From: an uncultured Roseicyclus sp.
GTDB lineage: Bacteria; Pseudomonadota; Alphaproteobacteria; Rhodobacterales; Rhodobacteraceae
NCBI GenBank assembly: GCA_947491935.1
Contig: CANLLF010000003.1
Location: 124,001 to 188,000, forward strand
DNA: 64,000 nucleotides
Reading direction: 5' to 3'
In this document: positions 44,953 to 54,959 of the stretch, one piece after another
Layout: each line of letters opens with the position of its first letter
How positions within the stretch are numbered: the first letter of the stretch is position 1
Program-made: the position numbers and the translations under genes
The notes under the pieces: generated by a model
The model's input: only the letters and a program-made list of their open reading frames with translations
Told to the model about the DNA's origin: nothing
Database searches by the model: none

Positions 44953-45723
44953 TCATGCGAGGGGCAGGCCGAACATGCCGGTGCCGAACCACCAGATCAT
45001 CAGGGGCACCGGCAGGACGGCGATCGCGGTGGCGAAGATCGTGGCGCGGGGCCGGAACAGGCGGCTGAGCCCCGCCATCAGCATCAGGCCGCCGCCGCCG
45101 CCGAAGACCACGTTTCCGGGCAGGTTCAGCAAGAGCGCGAGGGACAGGTAGCGATAGCGCAGGAACGGCAGGGAGAGCCATGCGGGCATCATCCGCTCCA
45201 ACCGTGCCTCGCGCTGCGCGTCGCTGAGCCGTGTCATGCGGTGGACCAGACGCCCGGCGCGGCGCAGGCGCAGATCCAGCAGGAACCGGGCCAGGGCCCG
45301 GTCGGGCAGGAAGCGACCCAGCAGATAGGCCAGAAGCAGGCCCGCCAGCGTCGCGCCGTAGACGGCGGGCGCGATGGAGGCGCCGCGCAGCAGCAGAAGG
45401 GCGAGCCCGATTTCGACGCCCGGCACGAAGGGTGTGGCGATCAAGAGGGCGTAGATGATCAGGGCCGTCAGCAGGATCACTGCCTGCATCGGGCTGGTTG
45501 CGCCGGCGGGCAATTGGTCGGCCATGTCCATCGAAATCCCGATGAGCTGGTTCACCAGCACGGCGATCACGCCGATGATGACCAGCCGCCGCAGCATCCG
45601 CAGCACGGCCCATATCCGGGAGGTCCGGCGGGCGGACGGGGCGCGTGTGGTGTCGTCCAAAAGGCGTGGGCTCCCCAATCGAGAGTGGGGAGTGTCGCGT
45701 GGGGGCGATGGCAGGTCAATCAA
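44953..45723 (-). CDS. Multi-pass membrane protein, uncertain family
   Basis: A 256-residue hydrophobic protein with several predicted membrane helices, an Arg-rich cytoplasmic region in the middle (LRLRRAGRLVHRM) and a C-terminal hydrophobic stretch ending WWFGTGMFGLPLA. It recalls DedA/TVP38-like or small-solute transport proteins, but I cannot place it. Its TTG start overlaps the pterin-binding gene's stop (TTGA), though an ATG at 45597 could be the true start. Link to the corrinoid genes is only by position. Confidence 0.55.
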   Translation of the reverse strand: MIDLPSPPRDTPHSRLGSPRLLDDTTRAPSARRTSRIWAVLRMLRRLVIIGVIAVLVNQLIGISMDMADQLPAGATSPMQAVILLTALIIYALLIATPFVPGVEIGLALLLLRGASIAPAVYGATLAGLLLAYLLGRFLPDRALARFLLDLRLRRAGRLVHRMTRLSDAQREARLERMMPAWLSLPFLRYRYLSLALLLNLPGNVVFGGGGGLMLMAGLSRLFRPRATIFATAIAVLPVPLMIWWFGTGMFGLPLA

Positions 45724-46790
45724 CCCCGCGCGCGGCGACGTCCGCCCTCGCGCCCCCGGCGCGGCGCGGCATCGGGATCCTTGTTGAAGGAAATCCAGGC
45801 GCCGCCGCCATCGTCGTGGTTGAGCAGGAAATTTGCGGCACGGATGGCCTCCATCTCCTTGCCGGGGCGGGGTTTGGTGGAGCCCATGCCGAAGAGTTTT
45901 ACGAAAGTCTCATCATCCATGCCCTCGGGCAGGATGATCCCGGCGGCTTCCACCTGCGCCTTCTTCTCGGCGATCTTCTTGGGGCCGGTGGGCAGTGCCA
46001 CGGGGTTCATGATGGCGGATGTCATGCCCGCGCCGAAGGCCATGGGCAGGAAGGCGTTGTTGATGCCGTGGCGGTTGGGCAGGCCGAAGGAGATGTTCGA
46101 CGCGCCGCAGGTGGTGTTGACCCCAAGCTCCTCGCGCAGGCGACGGACCAGCGTGAAGACCTGATGGCCCGCCGTGGCCATGGCACCGATAGGCATGACG
46201 AGCGGGTCGACCACGATGTCATGGGCCGGGATGCCGAAATCGGCGGCGCGCTCGACGATCTTCTTGGCGACGGCAAAGCGAACTTCGGGATCTTCGGAAA
46301 TGCCGGTATCGTCGTTGGAAATGGCCACCACGGGCACGTTGTATTTCTTGACGAGCGGCAAGACGAGTTCCAGCCGTTCCTCCTCGCCGGTGACGGAGTT
46401 CAGGAGTGGGCGGCCCTCAGCGGCGGCAAGGCCGTTTTCCAGCGCGCCGGGCACGGAGCTGTCGATACACAGCGGGCAATCGGTGACGGCCTGCACCTTT
46501 TCGACCAGCGCCTTCATCAGGGTCGGCTCGACGAAATTGTTGTCGGCATAGCGTGGATCTTCGGCCATCTTGTTGGAGAAGACGGCGCCCGAATTGATGT
46601 CGAGCACGGAGGCGCCTGCGGCCACCTGGGCCACGGCATCAGCCTCCACCCGGCTGAAATCGCCGCGCTCCAGCTCTTCGTTGAGGATCTTGCGGCCCGT
46701 GGGGTTGATCCGCTCCCCGATGACGCAGAACGGCTCATCAAAGCCGATCACGGTGGTCCTGGTTTTCGACTCGATGATGGTGCGTGTCAC
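45720..46790 (-). CDS. Pterin-binding (DHPS-fold) methyltransferase subunit
   Basis: A 356-residue TIM-barrel protein of the dihydropteroate synthase/pterin-binding family with GERINPTGRK at the N-terminus, DINSGAVF, IDSSVPGALE, and NDDTGISED. In the corrinoid context it would transfer methyl from methyl-tetrahydrofolate to a corrinoid protein, the role of the pterin domain in MetH or AcsE/MtvA-type enzymes. No B12-binding or homocysteine-binding protein is in the window, so the rest of a split methionine synthase would be elsewhere. The tail is Arg/Gly-rich (RRGREGGRRRARG). Confidence 0.82.
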   Translation of the reverse strand: MTRTIIESKTRTTVIGFDEPFCVIGERINPTGRKILNEELERGDFSRVEADAVAQVAAGASVLDINSGAVFSNKMAEDPRYADNNFVEPTLMKALVEKVQAVTDCPLCIDSSVPGALENGLAAAEGRPLLNSVTGEEERLELVLPLVKKYNVPVVAISNDDTGISEDPEVRFAVAKKIVERAADFGIPAHDIVVDPLVMPIGAMATAGHQVFTLVRRLREELGVNTTCGASNISFGLPNRHGINNAFLPMAFGAGMTSAIMNPVALPTGPKKIAEKKAQVEAAGIILPEGMDDETFVKLFGMGSTKPRPGKEMEAIRAANFLLNHDDGGGAWISFNKDPDAAPRRGREGGRRRARG

Positions 46791-46903
46791 GGGCGGGCTC
46801 TCCTTGATGGGCCGTTTGGCGCGACCCTAGGGGCGAGGGCGCGGGCGCGACGGCACAGAGGCGACATAGTCCCGCGCGCGGGCGACGTCACGGGTCAAAT
46901 GGC

Positions 46904-48119
46904 TCATGAAGATAATGAGGCGAGGGCGGTGAGGATGCGGGTGCGGATGGTGGTGGCGGTGCCGTGGTAGAAGGACAGATGGACAGGATCGCAGATGCGC
47001 GGGGCATTGTCGACGTGCGTGAGGGCGGCTTGCAGGTGCGGACGCGGGTCGGGGGTGGTGTCATGCCCTGCGCGAGCGAGTTCGGCGAGAGCGACGTTTT
47101 CTTGGGTTATGGCCCAGTCCACGGGGTGGTCGGCCTCGGTATAGACCCGCAGGGCGGCGCGGTAGCTGGCCACGGCGTCGACAAGGAGGACGTTGCCATC
47201 GGGGCCATCGGTGCGTGAACCTAAACTCAGGAGGGTGTTGGCGAGGTCGTTGCGCCCTAGTACGAAAGTAGGGCGTGGGCGCGATGTCGATGCAGGCGCG
47301 GGCGAGGCCTGCGGCGGCGGTTAGAGCGAAGGGAGTGCCGAGGCGGAGCCCCTCTTGGTAGCGTTTTTCCCAGAGGCCGCGGAGGCGGTGTAACGTATCC
47401 TCGGCGCTTGGGCTGTCGAGTTGCACGCGTTGCAAGTGGGCCTGCGCGTAGCCGTCGGCGTCGTTGGCCATGGCGGCTTGGGTGATCAGCAGATAGAGGA
47501 TACGGGTGTCTTCGGCCAGCATTGCTTCGCGCCGCTCGGCGCGGCTCGCCGCCTCACGTTGGAGGTCGGCGTAGGCGGTGTCGATCTCGCCCGCGTTGTT
47601 CAAGTCATTGATACGTTGGATGACCGCCTCGGCAGCGTCCTCGTGGTTCGACGGCAGGGCACCGCGATCCTGTTCCTTGGCAGCCAATTCCAAAGCGGCC
47701 TCCAGACCGTTCAAAGCGCCTTCGATGTCGGTCGGGTTCCCGTCGGCGTATTTGTAGGCGATGGCCACGGCGAGGACTTCCGAGAGTTTCAGCTGGTCGC
47801 GCAAAGCCTCGACCTCTTGCAGAAGAGCAGTGGCGGCGGCGTCTGATTGGGTCGTGTCATCCTCCGGCGGCAACAGATGCCCGGTGAGCGGGTCAGTGGC
47901 GGAGGCGGGAAGGTCGAGGACGCGGGCGAAACTGCGGATGGTGCCCTCTGACAGGTTGCGCAAGCCCTTTTCGACCTGAGAGCAATAGCCCTTGCGGTCG
48001 GGGTTGCCGAGGGCCTCGTCTGCGAGCTTCGTCAGGCTCCAGTCGCGCGCCAGACGCTCGGCCTTGATGGCTTTGCCGAATGCGTCGAGCGCGGGGGAGA
48101 TGGGCGTTTGGATTGTCAT
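46904..48119 (-). pseudogene. XRE-type regulator with TPR repeats, frameshifted
   Basis: The 5' part (48119 down to about 47255) encodes an N-terminal Cro/C1-type helix-turn-helix (AERLARDWSLTKLADEA) and TPR-like helices. At about 47252-47256 the frame changes: the continuation in another frame reads DLANTLLSLGSRTDGPDG and then VASYRAALRVYTEADHPVDWA to a stop at 46904, a classical TPR end. The sequence GGGCGCAAC where GGGCGCGCAAC would keep frame suggests loss of one GC dinucleotide. Either a recent loss of function or an assembly error; 352 residues are readable before the shift. Confidence 0.75.
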
Positions 48120-48267
48120 GTCAGTCTTCTATCCGCAGGCACGCGTGGGGGGCGTTACCTTCTGGGTGTCACTTTGTGACATGCGGCGTGTCGCGCCAAG
48201 GGCGCGCGGGTTTGCGATGGTCTGTTCAAGACCTGCGCGGGTCGATCTTGACCTTGGAGATTGACCG

Positions 48268-48453
48268 ATGAAGACCTTGAAAGACACCCTGACCCACGCC
48301 CTTCGCACGGTGGCGGGCGCCGCCCTGTGCCACCGCGGCCTTTACGGTCAGCTGTCGGGCTGCCACGGCTATGCGGCCTATGCGACGGGCAAGCCGGAGA
48401 TCTACCTGCCGATGGCGGCGCTGTATGCCGTGTTGGCCTTGCGCGGGCCGTGA
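48268..48453 (+). CDS. Small hypothetical protein, 61 aa
   Basis: A 61-residue frame with a GGAG ribosome-binding site 9 nt before the ATG. It has two cysteines (ALCHRGLYGQLSGCHGYAAY) and a hydrophobic C-terminal segment (MAALYAVLALRG). No family recognised. It is on the opposite strand to its neighbours in a 148-nt gap after the pseudogene start; expression is unknown. Confidence 0.45.
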   Translation: MKTLKDTLTHALRTVAGAALCHRGLYGQLSGCHGYAAYATGKPEIYLPMAALYAVLALRGP

Positions 48454-48455
48454 GG

Positions 48456-49385
48456 TCAGGCGTTGGCGTTGACGGGCGCGGTGGAGGCGCCGCCATGCTC
48501 GATGGCCCAAGTGGCGTTGGTCTTGATGCCGCCGAGGGGAAAGAAGTGGATGCGCTCGATCAGGCTGTCGGGATGGGCGGCCTTGTAGGTGGCCAGTTCT
48601 CCCATGATCTCGGTCGGCTCAAACGGCAGCAGCAGTTTGGTGACATCCTTGGCGCGCTTTTGCAGGACGCTGAGGGATTTGCCGACCCCGCAGGCGATGG
48701 CGAATTTGATCAGCGTCTGCAGCTTGGCCGGGCCCGCGATGCCCAGATGGACCGGGAGCGTGATGCCCTCGGCCTGCAACCGCTCGGCCCAGGCGATGAC
48801 GGGGCCGGATTCGAAGGCGAATTGGGTGGCGAGCGCCATCTGCGCATCGGTGCGCTCGTTGAAGGCCTGTTTCCAGCGCAGGGCCTCCATCACCGCTGCG
48901 TCACCGCCATCGGGATCGATGTCGCGGTTGCCTTCGGGGTGGCCCGCCACATGCAGGCGCTCCATACCCGCTTTATCGAATAAACCGGTTTCCAGAAGGT
49001 CCATGGAGGAGGCGAAGGTGCCGTGGGGTTTGGCGATACCGCCCGCCAGGATAAGCGCCTGTTTGACGTCGGCCTCGCCCTGATAGCGGGCGATCCAGTC
49101 GGCCAGCGTGGTTTCGTCGGCGATGGAGCGGGCCGGGAAATGCGGCATCGGTTCGAACCCTTCGGCGCGGATGCGCGCGGCGGTGGCAACCATATCCTCG
49201 ATCGGCGTGCCATCGATATGGGCGATGTAGACCCGTGTGCCCGCGGCCAGGTAGTGGCGGAAATCATCCACCTTCTCGGCGGTGCGTGGCATGACTTCGA
49301 TCGAATAGCCCTTGAGGAGCGCTTCCATCTCCGCCGAGGGGGCGGTGGGCGCGGGGGCGGGTTTGCGGAAGTTGAGAAGCGACAT
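48456..49385 (-). CDS. Methylenetetrahydrofolate reductase-family protein
   Basis: A 309-residue MetF-fold protein, reducing 5,10-methylene- to 5-methyl-tetrahydrofolate, the methyl donor for methionine synthesis. The typical YSIEVMPRT near the N-terminus, GTRVYIAHIDGTP and AGHPEGN (folate/flavin site) are present. It diverges enough from enterobacterial MetF to belong to the shorter alphaproteobacterial form. Its start is 24 nt from the small PF13769-type gene. Together with the pterin-binding and RamA-like genes it makes a coherent methyl-transfer set. GGGAGA lies before the ATG. Confidence 0.8.
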   Translation of the reverse strand: MSLLNFRKPAPAPTAPSAEMEALLKGYSIEVMPRTAEKVDDFRHYLAAGTRVYIAHIDGTPIEDMVATAARIRAEGFEPMPHFPARSIADETTLADWIARYQGEADVKQALILAGGIAKPHGTFASSMDLLETGLFDKAGMERLHVAGHPEGNRDIDPDGGDAAVMEALRWKQAFNERTDAQMALATQFAFESGPVIAWAERLQAEGITLPVHLGIAGPAKLQTLIKFAIACGVGKSLSVLQKRAKDVTKLLLPFEPTEIMGELATYKAAHPDSLIERIHFFPLGGIKTNATWAIEHGGASTAPVNANA

Positions 49386-49409
49386 GAATGTCTCCCAGGG
49401 GCTCAAGGG

Positions 49410-49721
49410 TCAGGCGGCGTTTGCGGGGTCGTGCCCCTCGGCGTCGATCAGGGTTTTCAGGCGGGCCGTGTCATAGGCGGCATCGAGGGCGGCGGCCTCG
49501 CGGGCGGCGATCTCCTTCAGATCCCCCTCGGCCTCACCCACCACAACGCGGCGCCATTCGGCCAGATAGGCATCTTCATCCTTGGCGCCGATCTTCATGG
49601 CGACGCGGTCGATGGCCTGCTCGAACCGCTCGGGCAGGGGCATCTTGGCCCCGGCACGGCCCTTGCCGACGATCACCTGGGCGGGGATATCGCGCCAGAA
49701 GACATGGGTGATTGCGGGCAT
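49410..49721 (-). CDS. Small conserved protein, 'virulence factor' family (PF13769-like)
   Basis: A 103-residue protein. Its N-terminus AITHVFWRDIPAQVIVGKGRAGAKM is the conserved part of the small family historically called virulence factor; it contains an amphipathic C-terminal helix region. In Rhodobacterales such genes lie beside MetF and corrinoid genes, so a role in one-carbon metabolism is plausible and its name is misleading. The ATG at 49721 is preferred to the upstream one at 49814, which has no support. Confidence 0.6.
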   Translation of the reverse strand: MPAITHVFWRDIPAQVIVGKGRAGAKMPLPERFEQAIDRVAMKIGAKDEDAYLAEWRRVVVGEAEGDLKEIAAREAAALDAAYDTARLKTLIDAEGHDPANAA

Positions 49722-50023
49722 TGGGAACCTCCGGGTGGGTGGGATGCGCGAGTCACCCCGTTGCGGCACAATAAGCGGCGCACGGCCAGGCGCCGGTCCT
49801 GTTTTCGACATCACGCGCGGCCAAAACGACGCGCGCCTTTCGCAATCCCGTCATAGCCTGCCGCGGCGGTCCCCCGCCACGGGGGCCAGGGCCAGAAATT
49901 CTCAACAAGATGATGAACCGGGCGGGCGCGTGCCCGGCACGGCACGTGCGATTCCCGTTGTTGTTTCAACGGGTCGATCAGGGTACGGTTCGGGCAACCA
50001 CGAATTGGAAAGGCACGCGCCCC
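49722..50023. other. Noncoding gap between the small PF13769-type gene and ppx
   Basis: No gene-like frame on either strand. It holds two hairpins: CCCCCG/CGGGGG around CCA near 49880, and CCCGTTG/CAACGGG at 49954-49973 with a 6-nt loop. The divergent genes on either side must have their promoters here. I looked for SAM- or B12-type riboswitch features and did not find them. Confidence 0.6.
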
Positions 50024-51199
50024 ATGTCGCACAAGCGCTCTGGCGGGGACGGCCCGTTCCCCAGACCTGTCGCGCCGGTGCCGCCCAAACGCGAGCCCGC
50101 CGCGATCCAGCCTGTCGAACGCCGCCCCGCCGCAAAGGTCAAGACCGGGCCGGACCCGGACGATCTCTATGCCGCCCTGGATCTGGGCACGAATTCGTGC
50201 CGGATGCTGATTGCGCAGCCCAAGGGAAGCCAATTGCATGTGGTGGATTCCTTTTCCAAATCCGTCCAGCTGGGGCAAGGCCTGGAGGCGTCGGGCCGGT
50301 TGGGCCGCGCGTCCATGGCGCGCGCCGTGGGGGCGCTCAAGATCTGCCAGAAGAAGCTGAGCAAGCACCGCGTGGAGCGCGCGCGCCTAGTGGCGACCGA
50401 GGCCTGTCGCCGGGCCACCAATGCGCCGGAATTCATCGCACTGGTGAAACGCGAGACGGGCCTTGAGCTGGAGATCATCAAGCCGGAAGAGGAGGCGCAG
50501 CTTGCCGTTGTGTCCTGCGCGCCGCTGGTCTCCACCCGCACAGAGCAGCTTCTGGTTGTCGATATCGGCGGCGGCTCGACCGAGCTTGTCTGGATCGATC
50601 TGGGCCGGGTGCCGAAGCTGGAGCGCCCCAAGGCGATCATGCGTCTGCATCAGGGGTTCGATTATGATGAGACGGTCTTTCCCCGGGCCAAGGTGGTGGA
50701 TTGGATCTCCATCCCGCTGGGCGTGGCGACACTCAAGGACATGTATGACGATGTGGCCGATGACGGCGCGCGATTTGCGCTGATGTCGTGGTTCTTCGAG
50801 GAGCAGCTGGCGACGTTCTCGCCCTATATGGATGCCGCCGACCAGACCCGCGAAGGCTTTCAGATCATCGGGACCAGCGGGACGGTCACAACCGTGGCGG
50901 CCTCGCATCTGGGCCTCCGGCGCTATGATCGCAACAAGGTGGACGGGTTGCGGATGACGTCGGACCAGATCGACACCGTGATCAACGGGTATCTGGCGCT
51001 GGGTCCCGAAGGCCGGCGACGCGATCCGCGCATCGGGCGGGACCGTCAGACGCTGATCATGTCGGGTGCCGCGATCTTGCAGGCGCTGTTGCGGGCCTGG
51101 CCGACGGATCGGCTTTCGGTGGCCGATCGCGGGCTGCGCGAGGGGCTGCTCTATGCGCAGATGAGCCGGGACGGCGTGCTCGAAGACGGGCCCTATTGA
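50024..51199 (+). CDS. ppx: Exopolyphosphatase / pppGpp phosphohydrolase (Ppx/GppA)
   Basis: A 391-residue ASKHA-fold phosphatase acting on polyphosphate or pppGpp. Key loops are ALDLGTNSCRMLI, VATEACRRA, LVVDIGGGSTEL and GTSGTVTT. An N-terminal Pro/Lys-rich extension of about 45 residues precedes the domain; an unrelated open frame upstream to 49910 is rejected. It is followed by rlmE and guaB as in many alphaproteobacteria. Whether it prefers polyP or pppGpp cannot be told. Confidence 0.88.
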   Translation: MSHKRSGGDGPFPRPVAPVPPKREPAAIQPVERRPAAKVKTGPDPDDLYAALDLGTNSCRMLIAQPKGSQLHVVDSFSKSVQLGQGLEASGRLGRASMARAVGALKICQKKLSKHRVERARLVATEACRRATNAPEFIALVKRETGLELEIIKPEEEAQLAVVSCAPLVSTRTEQLLVVDIGGGSTELVWIDLGRVPKLERPKAIMRLHQGFDYDETVFPRAKVVDWISIPLGVATLKDMYDDVADDGARFALMSWFFEEQLATFSPYMDAADQTREGFQIIGTSGTVTTVAASHLGLRRYDRNKVDGLRMTSDQIDTVINGYLALGPEGRRRDPRIGRDRQTLIMSGAAILQALLRAWPTDRLSVADRGLREGLLYAQMSRDGVLEDGPY

Positions 51200-51230
51200 C
51201 GCGATTGCGCTGCCTTCGGCATCGCCGGGG

Positions 51231-51254
51231 GCAAATTTTCTGACGAAAATTTGC
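51231..51254. terminator. AT-rich perfect hairpin after ppx
   Basis: GCAAATTTTC and GAAAATTTGC pair over 10 bp with loop TGAC. AT-rich, no T-tract beyond the stem; may be a terminator or part of a repeat element typical of these genomes. It lies 32 nt after the ppx stop. Confidence 0.5.
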
Positions 51255-51327
51255 GGGTGCGTGTTGCGAATGGCCCGTGCAGGTTGCACCTGTCGGAGAG
51301 AATTGTGTGGTTGGGGAGCCTCCGGCG

Positions 51328-51349
51328 GGAGTTTTCGGCCAAGATGAAA
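51328..51349. repeat. Short intergenic repeat, copy B
   Basis: GGAGTTTTCGGCCAAGATGA followed by AA: relative of the element at 33341-33363, again after a gene stop. Copies in both loci end in GCCAAGATGAAA. Confidence 0.6.
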
Positions 51350-51380
51350 TGGGGCGTTTGGGCCCCGATTGGGCGTTGAG

Positions 51381-52082
51381 ATGGTCAAGAATACTAGCGG
51401 ACGCGGCCAGCGGGACCTGAAGGTCAAGGTGAAGACCGCGCGGGGGCGCAAGCTGAGCTCCACCCTGTGGCTGGAGCGGCAGCTGAACGATCCTTACGTG
51501 GCGCGGGCCAAGCGCGAGGGCTATCGCGGGCGGGCGGCGTTCAAGATCATCGATCTGGACGACAAGTACCGGTTTCTTGTGCCGGGGGCGCGGGTGGTCG
51601 ATCTGGGCTGTGCGCCGGGCGGCTGGTGCCAGGTGGCGGTGCAACGCGTCAATGCGCTGGGCGAGAAGGGCGGCAAGACCGTGGGCCGGGTGATTGGGCT
51701 GGATCTGCAGGAGATGGAGCCGATTGCCGGATGCGAGTTGCACCAGCTTGATTTCATGGAAGATGGCGCGGACGACAAGGTGAAGGCCTGGCTGGGCGGC
51801 CCGGCCGATGTGGTGATGAGCGACATGGCGGCCTCGGCCTCCGGCCACAAGAAGACGGATCACATGCGGATCATGGCCTTGTGCGAGGCGGCGGCGGATC
51901 TGGCCTTCGATGTGCTGGAGCCCGGCGGGACATTCGTGGCGAAGGTTCTGGCGGGCGGCGCCGAGGGCGGCTTGCAGGCGCTCTTGAAACAGCGGTTCAA
52001 GAAGGTGGCCAATGTGAAGCCGGGCGCGTCGCGCGCGGATTCGTCGGAGAAGTTCGTGGTGGCGACGGGCTTCCGCGGCTGA
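51381..52082 (+). CDS. rlmE: 23S rRNA (uridine-2'-O-) methyltransferase RlmE/FtsJ
   Basis: A 233-residue RrmJ-family enzyme methylating U2552 of 23S rRNA. Motifs: [11 protein letters not shown] (SAM site), catalytic Lys in the N-terminal [15 protein letters not shown] and the ending FVAKVL. The ATG at 51381 is taken because the homology starts there; an upstream in-frame ATG at 51369 adds four residues. It is the second gene of the ppx-rlmE-guaB arrangement. Confidence 0.93.
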   Translation: MVKNTSGRGQRDLKVKVKTARGRKLSSTLWLERQLNDPYVARAKREGYRGRAAFKIIDLDDKYRFLVPGARVVDLGCAPGGWCQVAVQRVNALGEKGGKTVGRVIGLDLQEMEPIAGCELHQLDFMEDGADDKVKAWLGGPADVVMSDMAASASGHKKTDHMRIMALCEAAADLAFDVLEPGGTFVAKVLAGGAEGGLQALLKQRFKKVANVKPGASRADSSEKFVVATGFRG

Positions 52083-52118
52083 GCGCCCGGCAGCGCGGCG
52101 TCGACCCACAAGATTTAG

Positions 52119-53642
<1,524 letters not shown>

Positions 53643-53678
53643 GCAGGTTATGGCGGGTTTTTCATGTGATTTTAGCCG

Positions 53679-54833
53679 ATGACACCGGCGGCGCGCCTGG
53701 CTGCCGCCATGGAGGTACTTGACGCCTGGCGAGATGGTTTACCCATTGAACAAGCGCTGACGCGATGGGCGCGGGGCGCGCGTTATGCGGGGTCCAAAGA
53801 CCGCGCGGGGGTGCGCGACCACGTGTTTGAGGTGCTGCGCCGGAAGGGCTCGTGTGAAGCGGCGGGCGGCGCGGGAGACGGGCGGGGCCTTCTGCTTGGG
53901 TTGGCGCGGCTGAGCGGGATGGATGTGGCCGACATGTTCAGCGGCGCGGGTCACGGTCCGGCTCCGCTGACGGTTGAGGAGGCGGCGCATCCGATCCCGG
54001 AGCCCGATGCGGCGCGCGATATCCCGGATTGGGTGCGGCCGATGCTGGCCGCCCGGGCGCCGGACGATCCGGCCCGGCTGTTCGAGGGCTTCACCCACCG
54101 GGCGCCGGTGTGGCTGCGCGTTAACCTTCGGCGCAGTACGCGGGAGGCGGCATCCGCCAGTTTGGCCAAGGATGGCATCGTGACGCGCCCGCATCCGGCC
54201 GTGAAGACCGCCCTGGAAGCCACGGAAAACGCGCGGAGAATTCGACAATCGGACGCCTATCTGACGGGTCTTGTCGAACTGCAGGACCTGTCGGTTCAAC
54301 ACGCGATCTTGCGCATTGATTGGCCCGGGCAAGGGCGCATTCTTGATTATTGCGCGGGCGGGGGCGGCAAGAGCCTTGCTATTGCCGATCGGACCGGTGC
54401 CGAGATCACGGCGCATGATGCGTTTCCGGGCCGCATGGCCGATCTGGAGCCACGGGCCAAGCGGGCGGGGGTGCAGATTAACCGGGCGAAAACCGACGCG
54501 CTGCGCGATGATTACAACGTCGTTCTGACCGATGTGCCATGCTCCGGAAGCGGCACGTGGCGGCGCGATCCGGCGGCGAAATGGCGGTTGACGCCCGGGG
54601 ATCTGGACCGACTAACGGCGACGCAGGATCAGATCCTGGATGCCGCGGCCGGGCTGGTGGGGCCGGGCGGGCGGCTGATCTACATGAGCTGCTCACTCTT
54701 CGAGGTTGAGAACGAGGCGCGCATCGCGGCTTTTGTCGGGCGCCATCCGGACTGGCAGGTGGATGCGCAACATCTCGACACGCCACTCAGCGCCTCCGAT
54801 GGCTTCTACACCTGCGAGATGTCGCGGCGCTGA
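53679..54833 (+). CDS. rsmB: RsmB-like RNA cytosine-C5 methyltransferase
   Basis: A 384-residue NOL1/NOP2/Sun-family methyltransferase acting on cytosine in RNA. Motif I is LDYCAGGGGKSL, motif IV DVPCSGSGTWRRDP carries one catalytic Cys, and motif VI YMSCSLFEVEN the other. N-terminal part is shorter than E. coli RsmB (429), consistent with lack of the full NusB-like domain. Name is by similarity; the rRNA site is unverified. Confidence 0.85.
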   Translation: MTPAARLAAAMEVLDAWRDGLPIEQALTRWARGARYAGSKDRAGVRDHVFEVLRRKGSCEAAGGAGDGRGLLLGLARLSGMDVADMFSGAGHGPAPLTVEEAAHPIPEPDAARDIPDWVRPMLAARAPDDPARLFEGFTHRAPVWLRVNLRRSTREAASASLAKDGIVTRPHPAVKTALEATENARRIRQSDAYLTGLVELQDLSVQHAILRIDWPGQGRILDYCAGGGGKSLAIADRTGAEITAHDAFPGRMADLEPRAKRAGVQINRAKTDALRDDYNVVLTDVPCSGSGTWRRDPAAKWRLTPGDLDRLTATQDQILDAAAGLVGPGGRLIYMSCSLFEVENEARIAAFVGRHPDWQVDAQHLDTPLSASDGFYTCEMSRR

Positions 54834-54865
54834 AGGCTGGCCACCGGATGATTAATGAGTCAGTC

Positions 54866-54880
54866 TTAAGGTTAATTTAA
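54866..54880. promoter_or_regulatory. CtrA box TTAA-N7-TTAA upstream of cckA
   Basis: TTAA-GGTTAAT-TTAA with a C pair directly after is a full CtrA motif, 79 nt before the preferred cckA start. Nested in it is an AGGTTAA-T-TTAACCT palindrome at 54869-54883. It suggests that CtrA controls its own phosphorelay kinase. Confidence 0.6.
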
Positions 54881-54959
54881 CCTATTTCTCGGACGACAGG
54901 ATGTGAGGACGGGGCCGCAGAATGGCGGTGCCGCCGATGGCAGGGAGGCGAAAGACGGC

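Noticed and set aside
49722-50023. Possible SAM/B12/SAH riboswitch before the methyl-transfer genes
   Set aside because: Two short hairpins but none of the conserved core sequences I know for these classes.
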